Shown: positions 13,249-25,363 of the stretch, one piece after another
Layout: each line of letters starts with the position of its first letter
Numbering within the stretch: position 1 is the stretch's first letter
Assembly: GCA_013397865.1 (NCBI GenBank)
Contig: VZTI01003365.1
Location: 186,001-250,000 of the forward strand
Origin: Struthidea cinerea
Lineage: Eukaryota; Chordata; Aves; Passeriformes; Corcoracidae
Direction of reading: 5' to 3'
DNA length: 64,000 nt
Program-made: the position numbers and the translations under genes
The notes under the pieces: model-generated
Databases searched by the model: none
What the model was told of the DNA's origin: nothing
Seen by the model: only the letters and a program-made list of their open reading frames with translations

Positions 13249-14171
13249 TTTTTATTATTCAAATTTTCATGAAGTTCATCAATTCACAATTCCAGTTAGT
13301 GAAATTGTTGAAATGCTGTCAAAGAAGCTCCTTGATCTGTCTAAATTCACTTCACCATTACATTGCCTTCCAATATTAACGTAAATATTATTTTTGACAA
13401 AACATGCCATTATACCCATGGGTCGAGCTACAGTACTGTATTTTTACATAATGTCCAAACATCAGTTAAGGGACACCTGCTATTTGAATTATGAAATTAT
13501 TTCTACTGATACTGTTAGAAAGGTGGTTTTTCTAATATCTGATCTATCTCTTTGGAATGGTATTGCTTATAAACAGTAAGAATCAGCCTGGGATTGTTCC
13601 TCAACTGATTTTTTAAATTATTTATCTAGAGTCTTGGGGGATTTTATACTTCAGCTGATGTTTGTGACAATGGAAGAAGGTAAACTAGAGTCTTTATCAG
13701 TAGAACTAGGTCAAAGAGTTGCCTGCATTTGGTTACAGGTAAAAGCCCACTGACAGAATAGCTGGGATAGAGAGAAGAGATAAAAAGTCAAAATGCAGGG
13801 AAATAGTGAAAGTATAGAGACAGGACTAGGCTAAAGGATGGTGTTGTGAATGGAAACAATGTAGCTGAGAAGGTGTCATAAGCCTATCACATATTTTCAG
13901 CACTGATGCCCTAAAACATTATAGCATTTGCTGGTGTATATAACAAAGTGATTTGTGTTTCTCCTTCTGCAAACATACCATTCTAGTGAACAGTTTTGTA
14001 TCTTGGTGGAATATAACTCAGTAACCAGTGAGAAGTGCAGCTTTCATTAAAACAAGAAGTTGAAACATTTCAAACTCATCTCACTGTACTGCTGACAAGT
14101 GTTTTTTTAACTCAGAGCAATTGTCTTGGGTATGGGAAGGGGAAATACCCTCATATATCTTTTCTGGTTTG
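13249..14171 (+). other. NKAIN2 upstream intron, unique sequence before the exon
   Basis: Ordinary AT-rich intron leads up to the splice acceptor. A reading frame covering 14035-14292 overlaps the exon in a different frame and is not the gene's frame. Confidence 0.65.
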
Positions 14172-14207
14172 TTCTAATCTATTTATGCTTTTGCTTTTCA
14201 ATCATAG
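14172..14207 (+). other. Branch point, pyrimidine tract and 3' splice site of the first exon seen
   Basis: A good branch-point match (TTCTAATC, around 14172-14179) lies about 30 bases before the junction. It is followed by a T-rich tract and the acceptor AG at 14206-14207. The spacing is normal for a vertebrate U2-type intron and fixes the start of the exon at 14208. Confidence 0.8.
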
Positions 14208-14345
14208 GTTTCTGTGCTCGAGAGGCAGATATTTGACTTCCTTGGTTATCAGTGGGCACCCATCCTCGCAAATTTTATACACATTATTATAGTCATACTT
14301 GGCTTATTTGGAACCATCCAGTATAGACCTCGTTACATAACAGGA
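14208..14345 (+). CDS. NKAIN2: NKAIN2 internal coding exon (LERQIFDFLGYQWAP exon), partial gene
   Basis: This 46-codon exon translates without a stop from its first base and contains LERQIFDFLGYQWAPILANF, then a hydrophobic helix (about residues 18-37 of the exon) ending in TIQYRPRYITG. The block is diagnostic of the NKAIN family, small multipass membrane proteins that bind the beta-1 subunit of the plasma-membrane Na,K-ATPase and are expressed mainly in neurons. The choice of paralogue 2 rests on the YRPRYITG ending here and the next exon's [20 protein letters not shown]. From memory, NKAIN1, 3 and 4 differ at several of these positions. The exon is flanked by a pyrimidine-rich acceptor ending in AG (14206-14207) and a GTGAGT donor (14346). 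Both boundaries are phase 0. The second residue is Ser where I recall Cys in human NKAIN2. No methionine start belongs here; the first exon, with the N-terminus, is upstream of the window. Confidence 0.95.
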
Positions 14346-14351
14346 GTGAGT
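14346..14351 (+). other. 5' splice site (GTGAGT) of the first exon seen
   Basis: GTGAGT directly follows the GGA glycine codon and is a near-consensus U1 site. Using it leaves the exon at exactly 46 codons in phase 0, which joins in frame to the next exon. Reading through would replace the helix encoded by the next exon. Confidence 0.85.
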
Positions 14352-15194
14352 ATTTAATTTTTTGCTTATTTTAATGTGCATGTAAGAAACAAGCAAGCAG
14401 AAAAGAGCTCCAAACTTCATTGCTTATAAAGCAAATAGAAATCTTATCTTGGTTTAATTTTCTTCTGTAACGTTTTACATTTACTTACTGTGCTTTTGGA
14501 ACACCTGCAGTAATCAACTGGTAACAGTCTACAGAAATTAAGTCAATATGATCATTAACTGCATGACAATATGAACTTTCAAGTGGAGTCCGTTTAAGGA
14601 ATTACAATGTCCTCGGTATTTGGGGAATTTTGAGCTCGACTAAATGTTCACCATAACTTTCCTAGATACATTGGACCTCCACAACAGAGGCATGATTCAT
14701 TATAGTTACTCATTATTTATATTGACTACTGTTAATAGATAGAGTGTCTATCTGTTATGTATATATCTCCTGGAAGTTACAGTCCAACCTGAAAGTGAGG
14801 TATGATGATATGGTAAGAAATAATGGACTGAGGGCTCCAATATGAAAATAAGTATTCGGACCTTAATTAATATTTTTAATCAATTTCTTTTCTTATTCAG
14901 CTACCCCTCATATACAGAATTAGTGTCTGTGCTCTCTGGCACAATGCAGTATTAATTAAATGCTCATTTCATACTCTGGGTTTGTGGGGTTTTTGCCATT
15001 TGTACTTCTACAAAGAAAGAATAACAGCAACTCTGAAAGGCATCATTCAGAACACCTGTTTTTGGATTTTCCTAACAATATTACTATCAAAATTGTCTAT
15101 TAATTCAGTTAAAGCTTGTATACATTTCAGAGACAGGAACTGAAAAATTTGCCCATACACAACCCTATTTTCATGTCAGATGAAAACAAGGGAA
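14352..15194 (+). other. Intron, unique sequence after the exon
   Basis: This is plain AT-rich intron. No repeat, motif cluster or reading frame of note was seen. Confidence 0.6.
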
Positions 15195-15465
15195 TCTTAA
15201 AATGATAGGATGGTTTACATTGGAAGTAAGCTTAAAGATCACCTGATTCCAGCCTGGCAGGGGCACTTTCTAGTAGACCAGATTGCTTTAAGCCCCATTC
15301 CAACCTGGTCTTGAACCCTTCCAGGGATGGGGTATCCACAGCTTCTCTGGACAATGTGTCCTAGTGTCTCACCAGCATCACAGTGAAGAAGTTTTCCTAA
15401 TATCTAATCTAAGCCTACCCTCAGTTTACTCTTTCAGTTCAAAGCCATTACCCCTTGTCTCTGAT
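15195..15465 (-). mobile_element. CR1 3'-end fragment, decayed
   Basis: The minus strand matches the last quarter kilobase of CR1. The usual GGTTGGAAG block appears as a diverged ATTGGAAGT, followed by the CAACCTGGTCTTGAACCCTTC-type and CCTAATATCTAATCTAAGCC-type segments seen in other copies here. Many substitutions show it is old. No reading frame survives. Confidence 0.85.
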
Positions 15466-16321
15466 ACTTCCACTGAATCTGTACCCTCTTCTGCAAAGTC
15501 TCTCTCTTAACTGTTCCTTTATATACCAGCAGTCACTCAGAATACAGACAGATTTTGCTTTTACCCCCGTGCTACCATCCATATTGCATTACTGTAATGC
15601 TAGGAGAAATTCATTAACATTTGTGTCTGTGTTTCTATATCTGTGATCTCCTATACGCAGAAAATTTGTATCCACATGCACAATGCCTTTATGCATGCAC
15701 ACAATTTAATATATTCCAAACCATTTACTATAAACATTGAAAAATATGTTGCAAGCCTCAAATATTTAGTTTTCCTTCAAGTTACGACACTAGGAGTCAT
15801 GTGAATGTGGAGTTTCCTTCCATTTCTGGTACTTTGACCAGTACAAAAGGCTTGAAAATAAAAATGCAAAATTCAAATATCTGTTAAAGAAAAAGGGTTA
15901 AATGTTCCATCCCAAGACTATTCTGTGGCATAAAACCAAGCATGAGCATAAAATGCATAGCTGAACTAAACAAAAAGTTAGATTTAAATGGCCTGCTACT
16001 ATGATAAGTACATTGTGAATGGGGAGGAACACCAGCCTTATAAATTGAGACCACTCAGATGAGTTTTCTGAATTATATGGTTTGTGCAACACTGTTCTAA
16101 CTAATTTTCTCACACATCTTTCTTGGAGCTCAGCCCAACTGTGTAGCCCATCTGGCTTTGTGAGTTTGCCTCTCTGCATCCTCTCATTGACTTGAGTAGA
16201 GCCAATCTAAGATCGAACTGTCTTGCTCAGAGTTTATAAAAGACACCTGGATGTGCCAGTTATCACAGACTGCTTGAATAAGAAAACAGTGATAAAAATT
16301 TCATCCTTTATTTAGTTGGAT

Positions 16322-16818
16322 CAACAGAGGAGCTCTGTGGCCCAAAGTACAAGAAAGACATGGACCTGTTAGAGCAGGTCCAGAGGAGTGCCATGAAAAC
16401 AGTCAATGGGGAATATCTCTCCTCTGGAGGCAGGCTGACAGAGCTGGAATTGTTCAGCCTGGAGAAGAGAAAGCTCTGGGCAAACATTATTGTAGCGTTT
16501 CAATATATAAAGGGGACTCCTAAGAAAGATAGAGAAGGTCTTTTTACCAGGGCCTGTAGTGACAGAACAAGGAACAATAGGTTTAAACTGAAAGAAGGTA
16601 GGGTTAGATTGAACATAAGGAAGAAAATATTTACAATAAGGATAGCAAGACACTGAAACAGATCAGCCAGAGAATTTGTGTGTGCCCCATCCTTGGAAGT
16701 GTTCAAGGCCATGCTGGATAAAACTTTGAGAAACCTAATCTAGAGAAAGATATCCCTGCCCATGGCAGGGGACTAAATTATGTTTAAAGGTCCCTTCCAA
16801 CCTTAAACCTGGTCACAT
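16322..16818 (+). mobile_element. CR1 fragment, sense orientation
   Basis: The + strand encodes the C-terminus of CR1 ORF2 in one open frame (16360-16656, 98 codons). It contains the ELFSLEKRKL, AFQYIKGT, LFTRACSDRTR and FKLKEGRVRLNIRKK blocks, and is followed by the CR1 untranslated end (GGTCCCTTCCAACCTTAAAC). The terminal 8-bp repeats are worn away. Everything 5' of the GPKYKKDMDLLE-type block is absent. Confidence 0.92.
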
Positions 16819-17576
16819 TAAGTCTGGCAGAAAAGGATAAATTATTACTAGTACATTACTTAACATTTAATTGCTGATATGCATGTAAAAAAAAAACAGA
16901 GAAAGAAGCAATTACCTGATGTCTGAGCTTCTTGCAGCATCATCAGTCTGCCAAACCATTAGGCCCCAGAGAGTACAGCTGAGTTAGTCTATGTCTTTTT
17001 AACGGCTAAACATGGTCAATCACTCAACACACCTAATGGAATCTACTTAATGCCTTATATGACAAGTAGCCCTGACTCTACCAATTTGGGTTTAGAGTAT
17101 TTCTATTGTAAACTGAAATTTATTATCTTCCTTTTTTTTTTTTTTTCAAATGTTTAAAGTAGTACGTGAAAATGTGCGGCAGTTCATCTGTCATGTGTAC
17201 ATACCAGGCTACTATCAAACAACTGGAATCATGCCATGGGAAATTGTAAAGCCTCTGAGCTACCTTTCTGAATTTTAAAGACAGTAAGACAGTCTATGTG
17301 AATGAGTGAATCTAGTGAATGATTTGGCCAGAATGTTTGGTGAGAAAACATTTCAGAAGACTGTTTTGCTAAATCTTGTTAAGAGAACCAATTTTCATAT
17401 AAAACAGTTATTTATAATAAAAAGATTCTTACGCTTAATATTTTTTAATTAGTGAGTTCTGGCATTAATTCACCTTATTGACATAATTCAGTTTATCTTC
17501 CAGAGAATGGTTTTATTTAAAATAAGAAAGTGTGTGTACTCAAGCTTAGGACAGAAATTGTTAAAAAAGTAAATTT

Positions 17577-17800
17577 TCACAGAGTCACAGAATGGGTCAG
17601 GTTGGAAGGGACCACATTGGGCCATCTTGTCCAACCTCTCTGCTCAAGCAAGGTCATCCTAGAGCACATGACACAGGATTGTGTCCAGGCAGTTCTTGAA
17701 TATCTCCAGTGGGGGAGACTCTCCAACCTCTCTGGGCAACTTGTTCAAGTGCTCATTCCCCTGCTCAATAAAGAAGTTCTTTCTCATATTTTACTTCTTC
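17577..17800 (-). mobile_element. CR1 3'-end fragment
   Basis: TCACAGAGTCACAGAATGGGTCAGGTTGGAAGG at the left edge (given here in part) is the reverse complement of a CR1 end. It is followed by the ATCTCCAGTGGGGGAGACTC and CTCAATAAAGAAGTTCTTTCTC segments of that subfamily. It is a short 5'-truncated copy with no coding content. Confidence 0.88.
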
Positions 17801-18426
17801 TTTCTTTATATCTGTTGGGGAAAAAAAAAGTATATATGTAAATCCATTTAATAAAAAGGATGATGAAATTAAATAGAATGGTCATTGTGCATTCTTGTCA
17901 GCCTGCAAGACACAAGTTTTTGAAGTCTGTGAAGTCAGACTCCTACCTGAATCTGCTCTCTATAAAAGGTTTTCTTAGGAAGTACTTTTCCATTCTGAGA
18001 CAAACCATTCAGTGCTTCAGCTTAATTGTACTTATGTGATGATTTACAGTGTTGTAACTGAAATGTAGACATTTATTTATAGAAGGAGGCACACAGTCAC
18101 ACAAATTACTTCTCTGCTCTACGCAACTTTTCAGAGCAAATGATAATTTGGGAACATAAGCAATATTTTTCTGCATAATAATTTTGAGCTAATGCCCAAT
18201 AATAAGTACAATTAAGTAAATTACCTTGAACATTTTAGTAGTAGCTCTGTCTGGTGGCTGTCACAGGAGGCTGTGAATCAAGATACTGATTCTGTTTCAA
18301 ACTGTGCCATTGGAAAGATGTTTTGTTTGTTCAAGTTTGTTCAAGCACACATAATATTCTTCAGTTTCTTCCTTGATTCAGTAGTTTGTCATGGATAATA
18401 ATGAATGGGAATGTTTTTTCTGTAGT

Positions 18427-19948
18427 TCATAGAATCATAGAATCAGAGAATGTGCTGAGTTGGAAGGAACTCATCAGGATCATTGAGTTCAACTCCTGGC
18501 CCTGTACAGGACACCCCAAAAGTCATACTTTGTGCCTGAGAGCATTGTCCAAACACTTCCTGAACTCAGACAGGCTTGGTGCTGTGACCGCTTCCCTGGG
18601 GAGTCTGTTCCAGTGCCCTACCACCCTCTGGGTGAAGAACCTTTTCCTGATATCCAACCTAAACTTCCAGACCCTTCCCCATCCTCGCGTCTTTCCTTTG
18701 GATGTTCTTAATAGCTCAATGTCTCTTTTATGTTGTGGCACCCAAAACTGCCCCCAGCACTCAAGATGAGGCTGCCCCAGTGCAGAGCAGAGTGGGACAA
18801 TCCCCTCCCTTGCCCGGCTGGTGATGCTGTGCCTGATGCACCCCAGGACACGCTCAGCCCTCCTGGCTGCCAGGGCACTGCTGACTCATGTTCAACTTGC
18901 CGTCAAGCAGGACCTCCAGGTCACTTTCTGCAGTGCTGGTCTCCAGCATCTCATTCCCCAGTGTATACACATATCCAGGGTTGTGCCATCCCAGGTGCAG
19001 AATCTGGCACTTGCCCTTGTTAAACTTCATTTGATTGGTGATTGCCCATCTCTCTGATTTGCCAAGGTCCCTCTGCAGGGCCTCTCTGTCCTCGAGGGAG
19101 TTGACAGCTTCTCCCAATTTGGTGTCCTTGGCAAACTTAGTATTCCTTTGAGTCCTGCATCCAAGTCATAAATGAAGATGTTGAAGAGCACAGGGCTGAG
19201 GATGAAGCCCTGTGGAACCCCATTAGTGGCAGGACACCAGTCTGATGTCATCCCATTCACTATAACCCATTGTGCCCAACCCATTAAGGAGCTGCTCACC
19301 CATCGCATAACACAGTTATCCAGCTGTCAGCTGGACATTTTGTCCAGGAGGATACTGTGGGAGACAGTATCAAAAGCTTTGCTGAAGTCCGAAAGGGTTA
19401 CATTTCCTTGCTTTTCTACATCAACTGGGGGGGTTACCCTGTTGTAGAAGGAAATCAGGTCCAACAAACAGGATTTTCCCCTCATGAAGCCGTGCTGGCT
19501 GTGACTGATGACTGTGTTGTCCTCCAGGCATTTTTCAATATCTCTCAGAATAATATTTTCCATGACTTTACCAGACACTGAAGTGAGATTGACAGACCTG
19601 TAGTTTCCAGGGTCCTCCTTCTTGCCCTTTTGAAAACTGGGACAAAGTTAGCCAGCTTCCAGTCAACTGGAAGTCAACCTCTCCGGATTCCCAGGACCAC
19701 TCAAAAATTATCTAGAGAGGCTTTGCAGTGTCATCAGCTAGCTCTTTGAGGATTCTGAATGAGTCCCATCAGGCCCCATAGATTTGTAAGGATCCAGCTG
19801 GAGCAGCAGATCCCAAACAAGTTCAGGATCCACTGGGAGTTGATCATTCTCACAGTCATGGTCCTCCAGATCAGGGCACTGAGACCCTCTTGGTCCATCC
19901 TCCATGTTGAAGACAGAGGCAATGAAACACCCCTGCCTTCTGTTCCTT
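18427..19948 (-). mobile_element. CR1 fragment with decayed reverse transcriptase, about 1.5 kb
   Basis: This is the largest repeat in the window. The left edge carries AGAATCATAGAATCAGAG (CR1 tail, reverse complement). On the minus strand the pieces follow CR1 ORF2 order. A diverged N-terminal reverse-transcriptase part lies near 19734-19922, DFSKAFDTVSHSILLDKM near 19330-19400, GVPQG with LSPVLFNIFIYDLD near 19150-19225, and the LHLGWHNP block near 18990. The C-terminal WNRLPREAV..PSLSEF block lies near 18560-18600. The catalytic FADD box reads FAKD (about 19121-19138), so the enzyme motif is dead, and frameshifts and stops separate the blocks. The copy is 5'-truncated within the reverse transcriptase. 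Confidence 0.93.
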
Positions 19949-21149
19949 GTTTATGGGTTCATATCCATATATTCATTTCTGTATTTCAATGTATTAAGGT
20001 AATGAATGGATTATTTCTAATATTTACATAGATTTCTGGTAATTTTCTTTGTAATTTGAGCAAGAAAACAATTAGCTTTATAAAAATATGGCTATTATAT
20101 CTACTGTCTTTCAGAGAAAACCCTTAGACTTGTATTTCTGGCAAAAATGGGCTTGAAAAAAACAGCCTTTATTTTCTGCAAATATCACTAAAACCAGCAA
20201 TAGAATGATTAAGTTTTAGGATATTTTATCACTCCATTTACTAAAACCTTTGCTGAATATGAACTAGAAAGCAAACTGAACAAGACTGAAATAAATCCAC
20301 TTAAAACTGGAAACGGTACTTGTATAAAACATTTTTCCTTATCCATGCTGTTCTCAGTGTAAAGATTTCCAGGATTTATTTATTTCACTCTGGTTGAAAA
20401 TATTTTATTTTTTTATTTATAATTTAGTACTTACAAGCCAGATCAACCAGGAAGTATGTGACCACAGTTATATTTCCATGTTAGGAAAATCTATGTCAGT
20501 GAAAACTTAACTACTAAAATGTCAGAAGTAATCCAAATATACACCTACCCACTGGAAAAGTTAAAACAAAACAAGAGGGGTATCTCAATGATAAGCAATG
20601 AAAGATATTGTTGACAGAATAGTAATTTCCCCAGATACAGTGGAATTCCAGGAATTAAACTCCATGTGTGCCTTAAACAGCTATTTTATTTGAGAATTGC
20701 ATGTGTTTTAAGATGTTCTTACACTTGGGAAGGAAAAGTGGAGGTCATCATCCACTAGTTACCATATCATAAGCACACTACTATTACCTTGTCAATCAGA
20801 AAAATCAAAAAGATTCAGAAAATACAAACAATACAAGATCAAGGAGGTGATAGCAACCCCCAAAGTGGCCATTATGGAAAGCTCTGCCTACATCTAAAAA
20901 GAACAAATGCTCAGGTGAAACTTTAACAAAATAGTTCCTCAATGCTTACTCATTTTACTCTTGGGGCTGTGGATTAAAAATTAGTCTTGTAGAAAGTTTG
21001 TCTTCAGCTGAAAGAAAATCAGATCATTTTTTTAAAACAGAATTATATCTAGTCATCAGCTAACAGTGACTACAGTATTAGTGGTCACTGTGTCTCAGGA
21101 AATATCAAGAAACAAACATTTTTTGCTAGTCCTCATCTTGATGAAAAAC
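19949..21149 (+). other. Intron, unique sequence
   Basis: AT-rich intron separates the 1.5-kb CR1 from the 140-base CR1 remnant. Nothing recognisable lies in it. Confidence 0.6.
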
Positions 21150-21288
21150 CATAGAATGATAAAATCATTAAGATTGGGAAAGACCTCTATTATCATTGAG
21201 TCCAACCATTAATCTAACAGCCAGACCCACCACTGAACCATCTCCCTAAGCACCATATTTACATGCTTTCTTTGAACACTTTAAGGGA
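21150..21288 (-). mobile_element. Short CR1 3'-end remnant
   Basis: CATAGAATGATAAAATCATTAAGATTGGGAAAGACC (given here in part), then GAGTCCAACCATTAATCTAACA and CACTGAACCATCTCCCTAAG-type text, matches the end of another CR1 subfamily in reverse orientation. About 140 bases survive. Confidence 0.85.
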
Positions 21289-24200
21289 TGAGGGAATAGA
21301 ATATTGCTCATACTTTAGGATCCCTATAATCTCCCATATTGAAAAGGAGACAAAGCAAGGGAGAAGCAGCACACTCGTTTAGCTAGTTAGTAGAGATAGT
21401 TAACTGTAATAAACATCTCTCTGAGAGGTTGTGTCTGATGAAGTAAACTAAGAAATAAAATTGCTGAAACTATAATGCAGCATAGGATTGTATAGAAGTA
21501 AGAAAAAGATTTGAAGTGCAAAATGTGTGACCAAGAGGATGAGGACAAACAAAAAATGCAGACTAAAACCAGGAAACTTAAAAGAGCACTAGTAAACCTT
21601 CCAGAAACATGTTTGGGGTACTGGTAGAACTCTATAACATGAATTAAGACTCTTACAGTGCTGGAGAATCCACCTCAGCCTGGAATTAACTTCAAGTTTC
21701 ATTCACTAATTTTTGTCATGCCAGATAAACTGATGCTAATGAAGCACTGGTATTTTATGGCGTACTAGTTAGTGCATAGGGGCATTTTCTTGAAATGCTT
21801 TCCATGCCCTGAATAGCAACATGAGTTCTCCTTAGCATTTTCCATGATAAGTATTCAATATTGTTAAAATTCTTTTCATTACAGAATTTATACTTAATAT
21901 TTTGGTTGAGGAATGCTTGCTGTTTGTCAAAGCTCATCTTCTTAAAAAATATTATTTATTCTGGTCACCTTTTCAGTAGTCCTTCCTCAGATCTTGTCAG
22001 TGTTTGCTGAAACATTTCCCTGTTCAGAAATACCTGGAACAAGTTGCATGTTACTGCAACTTTTTCTCTTAAAAAATCTCATAAAAGATTACTGACACAA
22101 TTTGGATGCCAAGGAAGAGTAGAGTTTGGGTTTCTTTTTATAGTCTGTCTTTTTCTACTGATGCTACCTCCTACGAATGACCTTTGTAAACTTGGCTAAC
22201 TGCTATTTTATTGGAGGATTTTGCTCACTTCTGGGAGATGCTGTGAAAAATCAGTAGGAATGTAAGTAGAAGACTGCCCTTTGGACTTTGAACAACATGT
22301 GCTGAAAGGGATTTTGATTCACAAGGAGGTATGCTGTTTAATAGAGTGCTTTTGCTGCTGTTGTGTTAAAAGATTAGATTATAGTGTGTTGTGGATTCAA
22401 ATGTACTTTAATTTATATTTAAAAGGACAGGCTCAGCAGTTTACTTTTGTAAGTGAATCTAGCCTGCCTGAGGGTAGGGATGGGAAAGTTTGTGAATAGC
22501 TGGCTGGTCAGTGTCATAGCACTAATCCACATTTTGAGTCTGATGCTTAACACACGTACAGAACTTGATCAAATGAAAGCTTAAGTATTCCAGGGTTCAA
22601 AAAGTAATTCTTTCTTTATGCTTATCTGTTAGTTTTTTGGTGGAGTATTAAATACAAGATTAAAACAAATGGTGTTGTTTTTTACCTGATAATCAATCCA
22701 GAAAGTTAGTCTAGGATTTGATGACCCTGGGCTTTTGACCTCTCCTTTTAGACATATTTTGATAACTTGCAAGAGATCTCAATGGATTTCAAATTCTTAA
22801 GCCCTGGATATTCAGCTAAGCCTTGCATAAATATGTTCAAGAATCACTTCCAGCATAATATTATACAGAGTGCATCTGTCTTGACTGTATGGAAGTAGAT
22901 GAAAGAAGATAGTCTACAGTAAATTTCTCTGCATTTTCTGCCCTTTTTTGGCTCTTGATTTTAAAATTTTCATATTATTTAGGATAGAGTATTTTTTTTT
23001 TTTCCTGTAAATTGTCTGATTGAAGTTTGACTACTTTCATCTGCTCTCTTCACTGGGACTTATTTAGGTGTGAGGCATTGAGGTACAAATAATTAATCTA
23101 AAGGAAATTATGGAAAGGATGTTTCTTTAGAAAGTGTAAAGTATTCTTTTACATTAAAGAGTACCCAGACAGTTAACCTGCCAGCCCTAGGAATGAACAA
23201 TGGAAAAAAGCCCACAAAACCCCTGCTGACCAGAGAATTATCAAGACTTAAAAAGGAAGTGATCCCAGATAAGAGATCCTTATTCTCTGATTCCTCCAAG
23301 TTTTGTGTAGGACATTATTTTCTCAGAAGTTCCCTGCTGTCAGTTCTAAAGAGCAAAACAGAAGCTGCCAGACTCCAAGAGGCTTTTTAAAAAACATTTT
23401 AAAAACAGAATAGACTCTTCTCACTTATTTGAGCATGAAATCTATTAGGTTTGTAGAGCCACTGGTTTCTGAAAATTAATTTGATATATTTTCAGAAAAT
23501 ATGGTGAAAGACGCTCTGGAAAAGACTGCAGGACAGGATTTACTTCAACAGTTCTGCATGGAGTTTTGTTTTTTTTCAGACTGAGATGGATTTTCATTAA
23601 TTTTCAGAGTGTTTTTAAAGTTTTCCATTATAAAAAATGTCCTTTTAAAGACAGTTAGCTAATGCTCTTTTATAAAGTGATTAAAATGTTGATTATTAGA
23701 AGATGAAAGATTATAATTTGCATCATATAATTAAGTGGAGCTTTGGTTCCCAGGAAATTTTATGCAGAACCTGTTCAGTGCAGGAAAATGACTGATACTT
23801 TTAATTTAAATCCACACTTATTAGTCTCATGACAGGTTTGACTGGTGTAGAATTCAGCTACATTCATCCTTTCCTAGTGCTTTTATCCCCTTTCAATGAA
23901 TTGTATTCACATTTAAAAAGTAGCCATTCAAAATGGCTCTCCCTCTCCCATTCCACGGAAAAGGAACATACATGGTCTTTCAGGGAGTCACCACTGAGGA
24001 TTACAGTTCCATGTAGAACTGAAAATAATGTATAACGAATATTGTGCTTTATTTGCATTCAAACCAGAGAGCTCACCCTGGAAAGTTGAAAACATGAAAT
24101 TCATCTACATTTCATTTGTTTATTTAGAATAGATCCTCTGTTTTGTCACTATAATAATGAGTGGGTTTTATTCTACAGTGGGGTTCATGCTTTGGTTTTT

Positions 24201-25040
24201 TGTTTGATTTTTTTTTTTCTCTTTATAAGATCTAGCAACCCTTTCTGTTAAAATAATGTCTAATTGGCACTTTGTAGTTGAAATACTATAAAGAGCATGG
24301 AGAATGAATGACTTAGCTGATGAAGTCTTTAAACAGATATGTAGAGGAAGAGATTAGAGATAAAATCCGTGGGGTTTGCTACCACTACCTAAATTGCAGT
24401 GGAAAGCATTAAAATTATTTTAAGCACCCAATAGCCCTGGCTAGCCAGAGATAATTAAAAATCAAGCAAGGATAAGGTGATGTTTCCACTTCTCTGGGAT
24501 GACCTCTGTAGTTCAGTGCTAAATATTTCTCTCTATCTAGCATAATCAGGTTTCCTTGTATTTCCCGGAATTACTCCTATACTTGTTACTGTGGATTTTC
24601 ACGTTGTTTATTTAGTATTTTTTTCTAGCTGGTGTATATCAATGATGCTGACATTTGCTTGTCTAAGAGGTTATAGCTCTATCTCTTTGTCTTGTATGTG
24701 TTTACAGCATGCATTCGTGGAGTTCTCTGTCCACCTCAGAGCTTTTAATGTCTCTGTCCTTGTGTCATGCTACTGGAGTAGGGAAGTATTCCCCCACACT
24801 GCTTTAAAATGTGGGAACTGAAACACTGAAAGCCTGAGACATTTTCTCATTATCAGAGGAAAGGCTGTGACAGATCATCATGTGAATCCTTTTTTCTCAA
24901 CTTACAAGGCATTGTTTTATCCAATGCATCCAGCAAACATAGGCATGCCACAAACAGTCTATAAAGCCTAGGAATAAAGACTAGAATCACAGCTACCTAA
25001 CGGTGTGGAATACTTCTGTAAGAAAAAAATAATAAAACAG
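21289..25040 (+). other. Intron, unique sequence
   Basis: AT-rich single-copy sequence with only short homopolymer runs. The small reading frames here are unrelated to any family I recognise. Confidence 0.6.
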
Positions 25041-25168
25041 TCTTTGGACAGTATCTCTCTGTGTCGGCTGTCAGCCATGCCCCATACAGCCACTCACTCA
25101 CTCCCCTCTGCTGGCATGGGGAGAGAACTGAAGGGTAAAAGTGAGAAAACTCCCACTTTTAAAGACAG

Positions 25169-25174
25169 TTTAAT
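25169..25174 (-). terminator. LTR polyadenylation signal (ATTAAA)
   Basis: TTTAAT on the + strand gives ATTAAA on the minus strand, about 180 bases downstream of the LTR TATA box. This is the position expected for the R region signal. Confidence 0.5.
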
Positions 25175-25354
25175 AGATAAAACAAAATCTGCACATGCAA
25201 GCAAAGCAAAGCAATGAATTCATTTGCTGCTTCCCATGGACAGGCAGGAGCTCAGCCATTCCTGGGAAAGCAAGGCTCCATCATGCTTAACAATTACTTG
25301 GGAAGACAACAGCCATCACTCCAAACATCCCCCTCTTCCTCTCTCTTCCCCCCA

Positions 25355-25363
25355 CTTTATATA
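25355..25363 (-). promoter_or_regulatory. TATA box of the solo LTR
   Basis: CTTTATATA on the + strand reads TATATAAAG on the minus strand and sits where the U3/R boundary of the LTR is expected. It would direct transcription leftwards, antisense to NKAIN2. Whether it is active cannot be told from sequence. Confidence 0.6.

Noticed and set aside
14035..14292. 85-codon frame overlapping the NKAIN2 exon
   Set aside because: It reads the exon in a different frame from the conserved LERQIFDF protein and runs through the splice site.
18386..19581. Plus-strand frames of 74-127 codons
   Set aside because: They are antisense to the CR1 reverse-transcriptase remnant, which reads on the minus strand.
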